DNA of 64,000 nucleotides from Sebastes aleutianus. Lineage: Eukaryota > Chordata > Actinopteri > Perciformes > Sebastidae. Location: positions 23,705,315-23,769,314 of the forward strand of contig CAKAKS010000039.1 in the NCBI GenBank assembly GCA_916700875.1. Reading direction: 5' to 3'. The translations under genes were made by a program, and so were the position numbers. The notes beneath the pieces were generated by a model. It saw only the letters and a program-made list of their open reading frames with translations. It ran no database searches and had not been told where the DNA came from. Positions 35,045 to 47,070 of this stretch are shown here, in pieces; the stretch's first letter is position 1; the number at the start of each line of letters is the position of its first letter.

Positions 35045-36094
35045 TGTTGTGCAAATCCTCTAGCCTTTCCTCTCATTCAAACTGCTGTGCTTGCCAGGAC
35101 ATGATTACACATTATCTGCAGCTCATAGAGTACATGGTATTGGCTGGACCGAATGACGAGGAGCAAAGGAAGGAGAGGTCTAACATTAATACTGTGGGAA
35201 CGTAAGTAGGAATATGTTAAAGGGAATAAGTGTGAAAACGTTTCATAAAAAAATGCCTTACCCTAAAGCACATGTGTGTCCATGTACTATGTTAAATGAA
35301 AATGGGATTTTTTACGATCTTATAGAACCGATACTCTCATTAGATTTCACTGTATTTCTCATGGCCTTGCAGTTATATGATTCTGTCTACAACACTGCAG
35401 GTTGGCGTTTCACATACAGCATCATACTGGTACAGCTCGTGTCTCTCCTATAGACTATTTACAGCCTCAGTAGGTGAAACGCCCTCCTCCTCCCATGCTG
35501 CTGTATAATCTGACAGGTGCCACAGAGTTTCTTAACCTGTCACAATATATAGTACACTACATGCTTCCCTTCATATTACTTCCAAGCATAATGTGTTCTC
35601 GCATTGTTGGATGGATGCCACCCAAGTATGCTTTCCTTTAAAGGCCAGCCACTCCATCTGTCTTTATTTTGCAGGAGCAGCTTTCTTAGACAGAAAAACA
35701 AAAATCCACTGTTCGCTGTTAAAGTGTTTAAGGGTGGATTAAAGGGTGGATTAAAGTGTTTAATGCCGCTACCGGTGGTGTACCTTGAATTCGTTGGCCC
35801 ATTTTTGGATGATATGCAGAATTTTTTTCACTCTCACAGATAAGTGGACACAAATAGAATGAGGAGACATTATTTTGTGGTATATCCCACACAGTTATGA
35901 AAGAATTTATGGAAAAAAAGTATTCACCTAAATCTCCTAACAGTGAATGTCTGGTTTGGTGGCAGAATCAAAGAGCAAGGAAGTCTCAATATAACCACTA
36001 TTTTACACCGGTATGAATTAATGATTCCCTACAGGGATGAGTGAGGGACGTTCAGTCATTCCTTGCAGCTTTGCACTGTATACTTTCATTATTG
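35045..36094. other. No recognised feature
   Basis: Non-coding. A 13-bp direct duplication, gggtggattaaag, occurs near 35732-35757. The 79-aa frames at 35214-35453 and 35604-35843 show no domain. Confidence 0.4.
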
Positions 36095-36792
36095 TTATTT
36101 ACTAGAGCTGTCATAATTAACGTTATAATAACGTGTTGACACAAATTCACTTTAATGCCATTAATAAATAAACGCATTAACGCAACTTGTGATTTTTAGG
36201 TTGTAGCGGGCTCAGTTTTAAAGCTAGAGTGAAGGAGGCTAAATAACGCTGCAAATTTACATAAAATTTTCACAAGGAAAAACTGGCATGGCCATTTTCA
36301 AAGGGGTCCCTTGACCTCTGACCTCAAGACATGTGAATAAAAATGGGTTCTATGGGTACCCACGAGTCTCCTCTTTACAGACATGCCCACTTTATGATAA
36401 TCACATGCAGTTTGGGGCAAGTCATAGTCAAGTCAGCACACTGACACACTGACAGCTGTTGTTGCCTGTTGGGCTGCAGTTTGCCATGTTATGATTTGAG
36501 CATATTTTTTATGCTAAATGCAGTACCTGTGAGGGTTTATGGACACTATTTGTCATTGTTTTGGGTTGTTAATTGATTTCCAATAATAAATATATACATA
36601 TATTTGCATAAATCAAGCATATTTGCCCACTCCCGTGTTGATAAGAGTATTAAATACTTTAATACCTTTAAGGTAAATTTTGGACAGATGAAAAATGAGC
36701 GATTAACTTGAAATTAATCGCGATTAATTATGAATAATCATGCGATTAATCATGATTAAATATTTGAATCGATTGACAGCCCTATTATTTAC
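36095..36792. repeat. 8-bp target-site duplication flanking a hAT element
   Basis: ttatttac at 36095-36102 and again at 36785-36792, exactly outside the element termini. Confidence 0.9.
36103..36784 (-). mobile_element. Non-autonomous hAT element, 682 bp
   Basis: Left end tagagctgtcataattaacg. The right end on the minus strand is tagggctgtcaatcgattca, an inverted repeat of 11 bases with one mismatch. Subterminal sequence is packed with cgattaat/attaatcg words on the right and aacg/cgttaa on the left. The perfect 8-bp duplication supports hAT-type integration. The interior 36198-36400 is nearly identical, inverted, to 17755-18027 in another hAT-like element. No transposase. Confidence 0.9.
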
Positions 36793-38119
36793 AAATACAG
36801 TACTATGAAACACACACCTGGGTGGAGGTTGTCAAACGTTACTCTGGGAAATGCAGGAAATCCAAAAATGAAGTGGAAGCAAACAAGGCAGCTTAGAGGA
36901 ATGTGGGCACACCGTAAAGCAAATTAAATCACTTAATCACAATAAACTCCTTGAATGCAGTGATTATCACCATCTGATGATACTGTATGTACAAGAAACA
37001 TGCCCAGTGTGCCAGCTCTTCTGCAGATGTATGCCATTTGCAACCACTGAGGATCCATACTGTTCCTGTCATCTTTGCATTTTTATGGGGACAGCTGCCA
37101 TTGTTTTTTTCTGGTAATTTTGGCTCTCTGTGAGTTATGGTTTCTGGATAGAGAAGGGCAGGAGAAAAGAGGTGAACACTTTAAGGGCGAAGTTAAAAGG
37201 AGAATCCCTACAGAAACAACAAGGTTCCAGTACTTAATAAAAGAAACAATTTTGAGGATTGCTTCCTCATTTGCAGTTAGCTGCATGCACTTGCTTCATT
37301 AAAGCCTCATTATGTAGTACGGGAGTAAGAGACTTGAAATAATATGACCTAGTGGTGAATTAAATGAAATGTCAACAACAATCCACCCTCACTCCAACCC
37401 CTGTTCCATCTCTCCCAACTATTTTTATATCCTCTGGAAAAGACACATCAATTTGTCCTTTTGTTGTCCAAAAACATTTGCAGTTCCTCTTTTAAAGTTG
37501 AGACTCAAAGTGAAAAATAAATAATATCGGGATAGGCTTAATTAGGCTTTTTTGAGAGTGAGAAAGCCATGTGGAATGAATCTCATAGTGTACAATACAA
37601 AGGGCATTGAAAGTTCAGCCTAATGTCCACTGTAAAACAACTGTGAGATTTCTCCATAAAATGTTTCTATGAACTGTCATGGTTGTCGGTTGTTGGTTTC
37701 CATGTGAGAGCAAGCTTCCACATGACAGCCCGTATCTGCTCTGCCAAACACCATGTGCCACATCAGACTGGAAAGTGACCTGCCCTACAAAAATGAGCCG
37801 CAGGCAGCAATTGATAATTATATCTTGACGAATTCAGTTCCCAAAACATGTTACAGTACTCTATTTGTATTCATTTTTCATCTCTTTTTTGCAGGCATTT
37901 TCAATTCAAAATTCAAGACTTTAAATTTACCAGTAAAAATATTTGATAAATTCAATAAAATTGATATTAAAAAAAGTTGAAATAATAAGATTAAAAATGA
38001 TTATGAATAAAAAGAGATTATAAATAGATGCAGTCGATTGATGAGTCAAACTAGTGGGCTAATGCACAGGACATATTGACTTTTGTGACAAGACTTTGAT
38101 TCAGAACGTCTACATTATA
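36793..38119. other. No recognised feature
   Basis: Non-coding sequence without a supported gene or repeat; short frames at 37075-37302 and 37753-37980 lack domains. Confidence 0.45.
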
Positions 38120-38123
38120 TTAA

Positions 38124-38498
38124 AGTTGCAGTGGAGCAAATATGATTAAAAAAAGTTATTTTTAATAAAACGGTCACTATACCATTGTAGTAGTGTACTG
38201 TTTAGCTGTAAAATGAAAATGTTTGTGACCCGGTAACCATGTTGAGATCTGTTGAGGAAATACCAAGCACCGCCTACCAGCCGGAGCACAGCCAATAGGA
38301 ACGCTCTCTCTCTGAAATAACCTGTGTTTGGCAAAAGTCGATTTTTCAGTAAAGTCGATTTTTCTAAAGCCTGAAAACAGAGCCATGAGGAGGTGCAGAA
38401 GTCTAGTTATCTCTCAGAACACTTGAATTACAATATGCTGAAAGGTTATTATGGAACTTTTGCCCAATGATGCCAAAAGCGTTTTGCCTACTGAAGCT
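38124..38498 (-). mobile_element. TTAA-flanked MITE, 375 bp
   Basis: Flanked by ttaa at 38120-38123 and 38499-38502. The left end agttgcagtggagcaaa and right end tttgcctactgaagct are diverged inverted repeats. The body matches the reverse complement of the longer copy at 52727-53440, for example gtactgtttagctgtaaaat near 38195 and accaagcaccgcctaccagc near 38262. TTAA flanks suggest piggyBac-type movement, but the short motif could be chance. Confidence 0.7.
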
Positions 38499-38944
38499 TT
38501 AAGTATAAATGTGATAACTAAAAGTAGCGTGCTCTAATTGAGTTAGAGTCATCTAATTTTCTACGGTATGGTATCAATGTACACCCCGCCTGTCTCTCTG
38601 TGTGTATAAGACATTTAGCTCCTTGCGCTGGCTCGTAATAATATATAAACAGCGCTGTCACTATGAAGTTCATTTAGACTTTCGGCAAGATTTGTTTTAG
38701 TTGTGGACTGGATGTTTGTTGTTCACTGTTGTTGTATACATTTATGTGTAAATAGGCTTGTGTGTGTTCATCATGCATGTAGATGTGGCGTTGTGTGGTG
38801 TCGGCGGTCCCCCTACATTTAAGCTCTATGTATCTATAGAAAAATAGCAAAAACAACAACATTGGCTGAGATATACAGTATGTGACGATCGTTTAGCTGT
38901 TGTTTCAGAACCATGGACAGCGCTGTTTGTTGAATGTAGGGGCC

Positions 38945-38970
38945 GTGTGTGTGTGTGCGTGTGTGTGTGT
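38945..38970 (+). repeat. GT microsatellite
   Basis: (GT)n with one gcgt interruption, about 26 bp. Confidence 0.9.
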
Positions 38971-39088
38971 AAAGGTGCGGAGCTGTCCGTAGTACTGAAA
39001 TGGAGTGGAGGAGATCGATAGACAGACCCCTCAGTCACTTCATCCTGGCGCCTGGCCTGAGAGTCAGACTAAAAAAGTGTTCTGTTAC

Positions 39089-39185
39089 TAGAGCTGTACT
39101 GAATAGTTTGAAGGTTCATTTATAACGTTAACATTGAATTCTAAATCAACATTCAAATGCTGAACAGCTTTTTTTTTTTATCTAT
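39089..39185 (+). mobile_element. hAT-like terminal fragment
   Basis: Starts tagagctgtactgaatagtt and continues with attgaattctaaatcaacat and atgctgaacagctttttt. I recognise this as the 5' part of a teleost hAT-type repeat (tagggctgcaccgaata type). No right end was found, so it is truncated at the T-run. Confidence 0.5.
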
Positions 39186-39569
39186 TCATTCTGTTTAAAC
39201 CTGGTATTTCTGCCCAGTTGCAAATAAAGTTCAGGCTACACTAATAGTAGTATAATACTATTTGTAGAATTAGATTCCAGTGGTGGCTACAAAGGTGATC
39301 AAAACATTTCCAATAAACCCAGGGCGCTGTAAAGTCAACTTCTTTTTGAAAAAAGTTAGACGTAATCATTTCCACAGTTCCTTCTCCTTCTACATATTTA
39401 ATTTCCCTGTCAATCTTCACTTTACCTCAACACTCTTTACAACTCACCATAAAGCTTATCTCTCCTCTTTTTCTCCCTCAAGGCTCTTTCTTTATCATCA
39501 TGCCAAAAAATGTCTTTCTTATTTTTGTCTCATTGTATGCTTAAATACCTGCTTCTCTCCTCCCTCATT

Positions 39570-40060
39570 TCCCACTTCAACTCCTCACTAAATTCTGTAG
39601 ATTGGAGTCTCCTCCTCTTGATCTAGCTGCTCTCTCTCTCTCTGGTCCCCCTGTCCTCTTTGGTCTCTTTGCAGGCCCTCCTTCAGTGGCCCTGTCTGGT
39701 GTGTCATCCTGTGAAGCTTCTGCGCTACAGTACATCCTGTTGATAGGAAGCATCCTGTGCATCATCACTCCCAGCTGCCTGTGGGTTCAGCTGGCTCAGT
39801 GGCCCATCTGTGTGATCTTCTGCCAGATAACTGGGGTTTGGCACCGCATGATCCATCCCTCTCCAAATCATTTGCCAGGAGATAGAGGCAGGGAGGCTGG
39901 AGAAAGAAAGGTGCAGGTTGGACAGCGAGCTCTGCATTGACTGCTCTGCTCGAGGGGTCTCTCTGGTGCTCACACTGGCTCTCCTCTGCTCTCCTGGGAT
40001 CACCGTGGATTGCCCTTGTACAGCAAAGGACAGAAGAGCCCTCTACTTATAGGGGGGATG
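39570..40060 (-). other. Candidate host exon/promoter patch, unproven
   Basis: This patch is richer in GC than its surroundings and shows no repeat family. On the plus strand a strong acceptor-like tract ends at tctctttgcag (about 39664-39674), and the following 112-aa frame has a hydrophobic run (ALQYILLIGSILCIITPS). On the minus strand a TATA-like ctataagta (near 40050) lies upstream of overlapping frames of 92 aa (39725-40003) and 63 aa (39577-39768). The 63-aa frame contains the basic stretch GGPAKRPKRTGG. The strand is ambiguous, no domain is recognised, and neither frame need be real. Confidence 0.2.
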
Positions 40061-40785
40061 TGTAAGGACGAGCTCCAGGTGTGATGGTGACGCTAGTGTC
40101 TAATCCTGTGTGACATTTAAATGCCAGGACTACTATTGATATATGGTTGAAGTGTCTCTGGGGCATTGTTCCTATTCCAAATGTCTCTGACATATTTTGA
40201 GGAAAATTCTAATAAAAGAAACGCGAACTAAGCATCAGGCTTTACATTTTTGCCGTCCCGCCTCGCATTCTCTGATTCACCGTTGCACGGCAATGACTAG
40301 AAGCGATGGTGTGAATGTGGCTTAGAGGACGCATTTGAAGGTCATAGCTGAGAGAGCATTCTGAAGATGTGCACTAGCTGGAGGTGACAACGTAGCCACC
40401 TTCACGATTTATATGTGAGCTTGGATAAAAGTAAAAAAAAGAAAGAAAGAAATGCAGCATCAGGGAGACAAAAATACTGTTTTGACAGCACACACACATT
40501 TATCTGCTTGTGCCTAGATGCACTTTGTGAATATGAACAGAAATCATAAAGTGTAAATAGGGAAATATTTTATTTGCATGAACACACATAAAACAACCTT
40601 TATCTCCGATGGAGTCTTTCAAAGTAGACAACAGCACATGTCTGTCATTGCCTCCCAGAATGACTCATATGAGCGTTTTCCTATTGGCAGGATGACATTG
40701 TAAATGCCTTCCAAAGCCATTAGGGATTATTGTTACAAATTATTCATATGGCTGGTTTCTGATCTGCCACTGCTATAATTAAGGT
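40061..40785. other. No recognised feature
   Basis: Non-coding flank with nothing supported. Confidence 0.45.
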
Positions 40786-40791
40786 TTTGGA

Positions 40792-41339
40792 CCATAGACT
40801 GTTTATATAAAGATGGACGAAATGACAGCTCCCCAAAAGTGAAGCCAAAACATCTTGATCACCCCCTGGTGGCTGGCTGCAGTATAGGTCAGAAATCCCG
40901 CCTCGTCTCTGTTAGTGGATGGGACATGGGCCAAACTAAAAAATCAAAGTCGCTTCAAATATTTTTTTCCCAAAGATGGTTTCTGTCACTTTAGGTATCT
41001 CTTATCACGCTGATGTATGTTCAAGTGTTAATTTTTCTGATGCTATAAGATGTTATCTGATGCTTTTTCTTGATGGTATACAAAGGGGGTGAGGCGAAAT
41101 GATTGACAGCTGTGAGTTTCTCTCGCTGGCAAGCTGCAGCCGTGCTCGGCTGGCATTTGGTTCGGGCGGGTGACCTCGATACCGCGGCTCCACTGCCTGA
41201 TCACTACGGCGCAGACTCTGGCTCCAAATGACGTCAACATCTCAAGATGACAGCTCCCGTATCCGAGATATTTTGGCTTCTTATCTGTACGGTAGGAGGA
41301 AGTGGAGACGCGTCGTCCATCTATATATACAGTCTATGG
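40792..41339 (+). mobile_element. MITE with ccatagactg...cagtctatgg termini, 548 bp
   Basis: Left ccatagactgtttatataaa and right tatatatacagtctatgg are inverted termini. The 6-mer tttgga lies directly outside both ends (40786-40791 and 41340-41345), a likely target duplication. The body matches the copy at 8853-9210 and also carries about 190 bp absent from that copy (about 41075-41265), including gcgggtgacctcgataccgc. Non-coding. Confidence 0.82.
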
Positions 41340-41711
41340 TTTGGATACAAAAAGTACTCCAAACATTCTTAAGTTCAGAATTGTCGAGAAGGTTTCCTGG
41401 CAAGAATGTGCAATTTGGCACTAATTATAGTTAAAGAGAGAGTGTGTGTACACAATTGGTCAGCTGAACATACAAAATTGTGCTATTTTTCTAATAAAAT
41501 GCACAATTATGTCACACAATATGAGTGATAAAGAAATATTTATTTCCATTTTTAGCAGTTGTTTCTAGAAAATTTCTCGGTCGAACCAGCCTCTGAGTGC
41601 TAATCGAATAGTGATCCTTCTCAGCTTATAAGTATGACTTTGAAAAAGTCAAATTACTTGCTTTAACAAATTCTGTTTGTTTCTAAATTGTCAAATATTA
41701 CTTCCATGAGG
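41340..41711. other. No recognised feature
   Basis: Short non-coding interval; nothing supported. Confidence 0.45.
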
Positions 41712-42300
41712 TAGGCTTGGGGCGGTAGTCAGTGTAACCGGTGTTACACAGTGTTCTGGCACACAGTGATTGCATTACATGCCCACCGCCTCCACCATCA
41801 TTTTGCTTTTGTTATAAAAATAAAACCCACTTACTTAATTTCCTCGTATCAGCTGTGTGTTATCAATATATAGTCGGATGACGGACACTACTAACTGAAA
41901 GTGAAGGTGTCTGCTCTGTACGGAGTCTCAACACAGGATAGAAGGAAGTCCGATTTTGGAGGATTTGGTGTCATTTTTCTCCTTGTTGCATTTAATGTTG
42001 CTTAAAATATGACCAATGCATTTTGACTGTAGCTGAATTTATACCTTTAAAAGTAAGCTATATTCCCAGGATACCCGGGATAGTGTAGAAAATGTCTAAT
42101 TTTCGGGGAAAATATGAGTCATATAAATTTATATCAGTTTTTTAGGCATTTCAACAAAAGATTGAAGCTGTCATTTTTCTTATGAACACAGTCTCTTTAA
42201 CTAAAAATATAAAAAACACTCATTAAAAATCAATCGGTAATATATTTTTGGTCGTGTCTGTCAGTGATCAGACGTTATGTCATTATTTCCCTTCGATGCG
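41712..42300 (+). mobile_element. hAT family element with transposase-start relic
   Basis: Starts taggcttggggcggtagtca followed by accggtgttacacagtgttc. This matches, in order, the reverse complement of the left part of 43990-44428. The words gaggatttggtgtca near 41960 correspond to the EDLVS start of the transposase N-terminus seen in that other copy, after which homology is lost. The right end was not found; the limit given is approximate. Confidence 0.65.
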
Positions 42301-43989
42301 TGTCTGAAAGAGCAGTGACAGAACAAAGACACGATGATTTAGAAAACAAATTAAGAATATCTGGTGTGTTAGTGTGAGAACGTAATAACGACCATAAATG
42401 AGAGAAGCCTGTGATGATCCAGACAGCATATTCCAGAGGTCACCCATGGTGATCTTTGAGAGGATTTTAATTAAGCTGCATTAGCTCTACCACACCAGAA
42501 ATGACTGGGTCAAGAGCCTTTGATGTTTATGGTTAATGATCATGTGGGAAGCACACTTACTATAAGACTCTCCCTCAAGGGAAGTATTCAATGGTAAGCT
42601 TTTCACAATCACCATGAGCTGCTCTAATTTCCTAAATGAAGCTTTAGAAATAATAAAAAAGAGAAAACATCCAATAGGTTTCACCCACTTTTTTGTGTCT
42701 ACAGCGCTTTCCTCACCATTGCGTTTTAATAGCTTCTACAACTTTGTACAAGATGTCACAATTTAATGGAACACGTTTGATGTCATGTAAGGGGTTTGGA
42801 GCTGGACTTTAATAAGGCCGTTAAGTGGTAATGAGACTGAACATTGCTCTGTGAGGCCATGATGACTGCTTAAACACTGTGGTTTGTGAAGGCCCCCTGT
42901 TCCCCAAGGGCGGAGACACCCAAATGCTAACCGGATTACGCTTCCACTTCTTCTTTGAAATAAATATAATCCTCTACTGCAGCTGCTAAATAGCCTTGTC
43001 TTTTTTCTTTTCTTTTACTCCCTTTTTTTTTTACGCTCTTCCTTTGATTCTCACCTCAATGTGAATGGAGGTAACAAGAAAGGGAAACATGTCGGGGAAT
43101 CCACTGAGAGATTCATTTATTGTTGAATCCCTTCTGGGATTTAGAAAATGCCCCGAACATGAGAAGTGTAGCATTCCTCCTGATCGTACAAGTGGGCAGG
43201 TATGGATTACCATTCCAGGCACAGTGTATGCAAAGTAAATATAGGTTCATACTGGGTTTGGTGACAGTTTAGACAAAGCGTTACCCAAAAATCTAGTGAT
43301 TGATAGCATGACATGCCTTTCAGAATGTAAGGTGAACCTGTTACAGGAGCTGCTGTTATACGGAGACCAGATGGTACAGCCTTGAAAGCAAATTAATTAT
43401 AGACTGGCTAAGGTAGGTGTCTAGGTCCCTCCATTATGTCTGCCTTCCTCAACCCCAAGTTCAATTACATCAATTTTCCTTAAAAAAAAAAAAAAAGTCA
43501 ACTCTGAGTAAAGGCCCAAACAGAATAATTGGATAGCTGAACAGGAAGTGTACAGGTCTGTCGAGGACCCGCACTGTATTCTCAGCAAACCACAATAAAC
43601 TCATTCAGACTTGCTTTCGAACAGGCAAGAGAAATAACTTAATACCAATCTCATTCAGAGAATACTGTCAGAGCAACGGTGTTTAACAACCTTCTGGGTT
43701 TTTAAAATAGAAAAAATTATGATTTCCTGTATGCTGATGCACGAAGAGAGGCTCAAACATGTACGGTGGCCACAGCCGGGACATGCAGCGCCGTTTGTGG
43801 ATTATAAAGTTATTTAAGTCAGCTATCTCTCAGTGGTCGTGGAAGTTTTTTGTGCTTATTTTAACATTGTAGTGGCATGATTCAGATATTATTGCAGATA
43901 TCTGATGTTAACCCAGTGTTGCCTTTTGCTTCTTATTGTAATATCTGAATATACTAATATCTAATGAATAACATCTTTCCATCTGACAC
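42301..43989. other. Unassigned sequence between opposed hAT copies
   Basis: No gene. Contains an A-run at 43480-43497 and a T-rich run near 43000-43032. It may partly be interior of a larger degraded hAT element, but no transposase motif could be read. Confidence 0.4.
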
Positions 43990-44200
43990 CATTGCGCTGC
44001 CCGCATGACGGCTGTGACCGCTCTGACCTCCGCATGGTGATTATTAACATTATGGTTCCCTTATAGCATTTGGTTTAAATCCGAAATATTGCCAAAATAG
44101 GCGCTTTTTCTTTTCGCTTTGACACCAAATCTTTCATCATCGGCTTGTCTGTCAACTTTCTCTCGTCCTGTGTGTGTGAAATCTGATTCCTGCCACACTG
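43990..44200 (-). pseudogene. hAT transposase N-terminus (BED-finger region), broken
   Basis: On the minus strand the codons give DLVSKRKEKAPI and, after a one-base frame change, WQYFGFKPNA; a further frame change gives AVTA. The order DLVSKRK..(S/A).(V/I)W.YFG(F) followed by C..C and AVTA is the start of BED-type zinc-finger hAT transposases (ZBED-like). Frame changes and stops after REP make it non-functional. Because of the shifts, a continuous 65-aa frame (44061-44258) reads only part of it. Confidence 0.72.
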
Positions 44201-44428
44201 GGCTGAGCCTCCGTATGGAGCAGACACTTTCACTTCTCCAGTTTGTAGCGTCCGTCATTTGACTATATAATGATAAAACGGCACTGATACGTGAAAATGA
44301 ACTAAATGGGTTTTATTTCTATAAAAGAAAGTAAAACGACGGTGGGGGCTGTAATGAGCAAGTAATGTAATCGGTGTCTGCCTGAACACTGTGTAACACC
44401 AGTAATACCGACTACTGCGACAGGCCTA
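43990..44428 (-). mobile_element. hAT element remnant, minus orientation
   Basis: On the minus strand it starts at 44428 with taggcctgtcgcagtagtcg and continues with ttactggtgttacacagtgt. This is homologous to the start of 41712-42300 and typical of teleost hAT termini. It runs into a 5' leader and then the beginning of a transposase gene (see 43990-44200). The distal half of the transposon is missing or unrecognisable. Confidence 0.75.
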
Positions 44429-46594
44429 CCACATGCATCACTTTTTAGTGTCCCCTGGAAAAAGTTTCTGTTGTTAGCTTCTCTATTTTCAGCTCTTTTT
44501 CTAAATGCTGCGAATGTGTTGTCAAATTGGTGAAATGTTTCTTTATTTGCTTGTCATGTGTCCATTTGCGTGCGCTTTCTTAATTTGCAGTGCGTTGAGC
44601 CCTCGGGGCCACTGTAAACATGAGCCATAAGCTAGTTCTCCATGCAAATATAGCAGAAATTTTAACCAAATTTTGAAAAAATCTGCACAAGTAAATATGA
44701 ATTAATGCAAATGTCCGTTCACTACCAGAACATTAGCCTTTGGTTTGTCAAGATAAACAGCTGGTGGCGCTAATTTCCCTGTCAGGAGCCAGTAAACTAT
44801 TGAACAGGAAGAGGGCGCAACAAGATGATGAAAACCTCCAAAAATATCTTAAAATATTAAAACGTGTAAAAATAAACCAGAGGTGATGAATGCTTCCTGC
44901 TCTGAGTCAAGGGCAGGTGATAACCAGGTTTGCCGCCATTTTTTGTCTGCCATAGTTGTTCAGTCACCTGTCACACGAGCTAACCATTTGCACTGGGGCT
45001 GTTTTTCTTTCTTTTTTTTTTCTCACTACAGAATTATTATTATATTTTCCCTCTCACTGCTGATTGATAGCGTCCCCCCCGGACACAGAAAACAAATATA
45101 ACAAGAACAATCTTGTGTTACCCTCTCTGCACCTACAGGCAAAAGCTGCTTTGAGGCTGGACCACATTATTCCTCCTGTTTTAAACAAAAGTCGGCTTGG
45201 CAAGTAGAGAGGGACAGTGGGGATAAACGGTGGGGAATACATAAACCTGCAGTATAATGGATTTTTCAGAGTGCTCTGAATATTCGTCACCAGACCCACA
45301 AATGAGACACACAGTTAACCTTTGAAACCAACGAATATTGGCCTGTATCCATTGAATATGTAATCAAACAACTGATTTACATAACCATAGAACATCATTG
45401 TGCCTCCTAAAGATAAGTGCTGCTGCTACAGCAATGGAAACATTATGTTTGACTAAAGGTGAGCGGCTTGAAATGAGGTGAATTCTCAATATGAGCTTAC
45501 TAAATGAAAGCAATCAAAAGCAAGCCTCTTGTGTGGAAATTAAATCAGAACTTATGCATACGTTTACATACATTTAATACACATAAATAATGCCAAATTA
45601 AGTCGTCAGAGGATGCAGTGAAAGGACTGGACACAACATGGCCTCTCAGTGCAGTGCACAGTCCCTCTTGAGGTCTGATTTAACGCCTGTTGTTTTTATT
45701 CCCATAAATACTTGGATCTGGGGAGGGCGGTGTGTTTTATAGGCTGGCTGCCTCTGTTTCCGCTTACCAGAGTTTACAGGAGGACGGGTGTCATATAAAC
45801 ATGGTAATATACCAGCCTCACTCATAACGCATTGGGAAGAAATACTTGACGCTTTAATTCATTTTATCGCAGTATTCATTTTATCACAGTATTTTATCAT
45901 GAGCGGACAGGGGCAATAATCTGCTGTGTAAATGATTGCAGGAATGTGTGCAGTGCAAAATGGAGGGAGTGATAAGCAGATGAGGATGAGATGAAGGCCA
46001 GGAAAAATTAGGAGGAATATTCACAACAACCTGCCGCTTTGTTTTGATGTAACAGAATATTTGTGAATACATATATGTGTAACTTGGGTAGAATATGTTA
46101 CTAAAAAAAAGTACGTTTAATTTATTTATTATTAGTTTTTTTGCATAATTTTAGACAGAACAAAGTATGAAGCAACATAAGCGTACACAGAAGGAATATT
46201 AGCACACTTGTAAAGATGATACCTTAACCCGTTCTTTGAGTTATCAAAGGCAACATCCTAAAACATGTCATCACATAACACCAGTCTGGAAATGGAATCC
46301 ATGTTTTACAAGGATTTTCTGATAAAACAAGGTGTGACCAAAAGCTTTAAAATAAAACAGAATTACCACGTCAAGTGTTATGAGTGTGCCTCAGAACCTG
46401 GAGGTCAGGATCAACCAAAGAGAGAGATGATTAAGCATTAAGTATTATCTTCTTTTTGGGGCAAAACTCAACATAACTCATGTGCTGACATATTATGGCA
46501 CTATAAAGTTGCTAAAAGCAAACATATTAGACATTGTTTTCATTATTTACAGACTCAAAACAGCATTAGCATTCATTTGGAATCCGGTATTCAG
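44429..46594. other. No recognised feature
   Basis: Non-coding sequence with no supported gene. Frames at 44883-45299 overlap on opposite strands and have no domain. Confidence 0.4.
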
Positions 46595-46700
46595 TTCTTC
46601 ACCAACTACTGTAAAATCTGAGTCTTTAGCAGCTCAATGCTCCACTATGTTCACCAGCTAGTCGTTTTTGTTGCTGAAAACAGCTGCCTGCTGTGGCTGG
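46595..46700 (-). repeat. Fragment of the 33146-33690 repeat family
   Basis: The phrases tttagcagctcaatgctcca, ctatgttcaccagctagtcg and gctgaaaacagctgcctgct correspond, inverted, to the block around 33300-33430. Short and diverged. Confidence 0.5.
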
Positions 46701-46779
46701 ATAGGAGGTTGGTGAGAGAGGTGAGATAAGATAAATTTTGGGCAGGAAAACCAAGACAACGAGGTGAAAGAAAAACCCT

Positions 46780-47070
46780 CAGTTGAAACACTGTGCAACC
46801 TCTGGGTCTGGGAAGAGAAGCCAAGCGCCTTAAACTTGCATTCTTTCTAATAGCCAGCAGGGGGAGACTCCTCTGGTTGCAGAAAGAAGTCATGAAAGTT
46901 AATGTCTTATTGAGCGTACGGTTGTACTTAGCTACACCCTCTCATGTCACTTCTGGTTTCAAAAAACCAAGATAGCGACAGCCAATATGCCGCGTCGAGG
47001 CTTCAAAACGGCAGTCCACAAACCAATGGGTGACGGTGACTACGTTCACTTCTTATATACAGTCTATGAG
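46780..47070 (+). repeat. Fragment of a teleost repeat ending in tatatacagtctatg
   Basis: Includes cgccttaaacttgcattctt, ctaatagccagcagggggag and the terminal word cttatatacagtctatga (47053-47070). The last word is the same end as the MITEs at 8853 and 40792, but the body differs, so this is another family sharing that terminus or a recombined copy. Confidence 0.6.
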
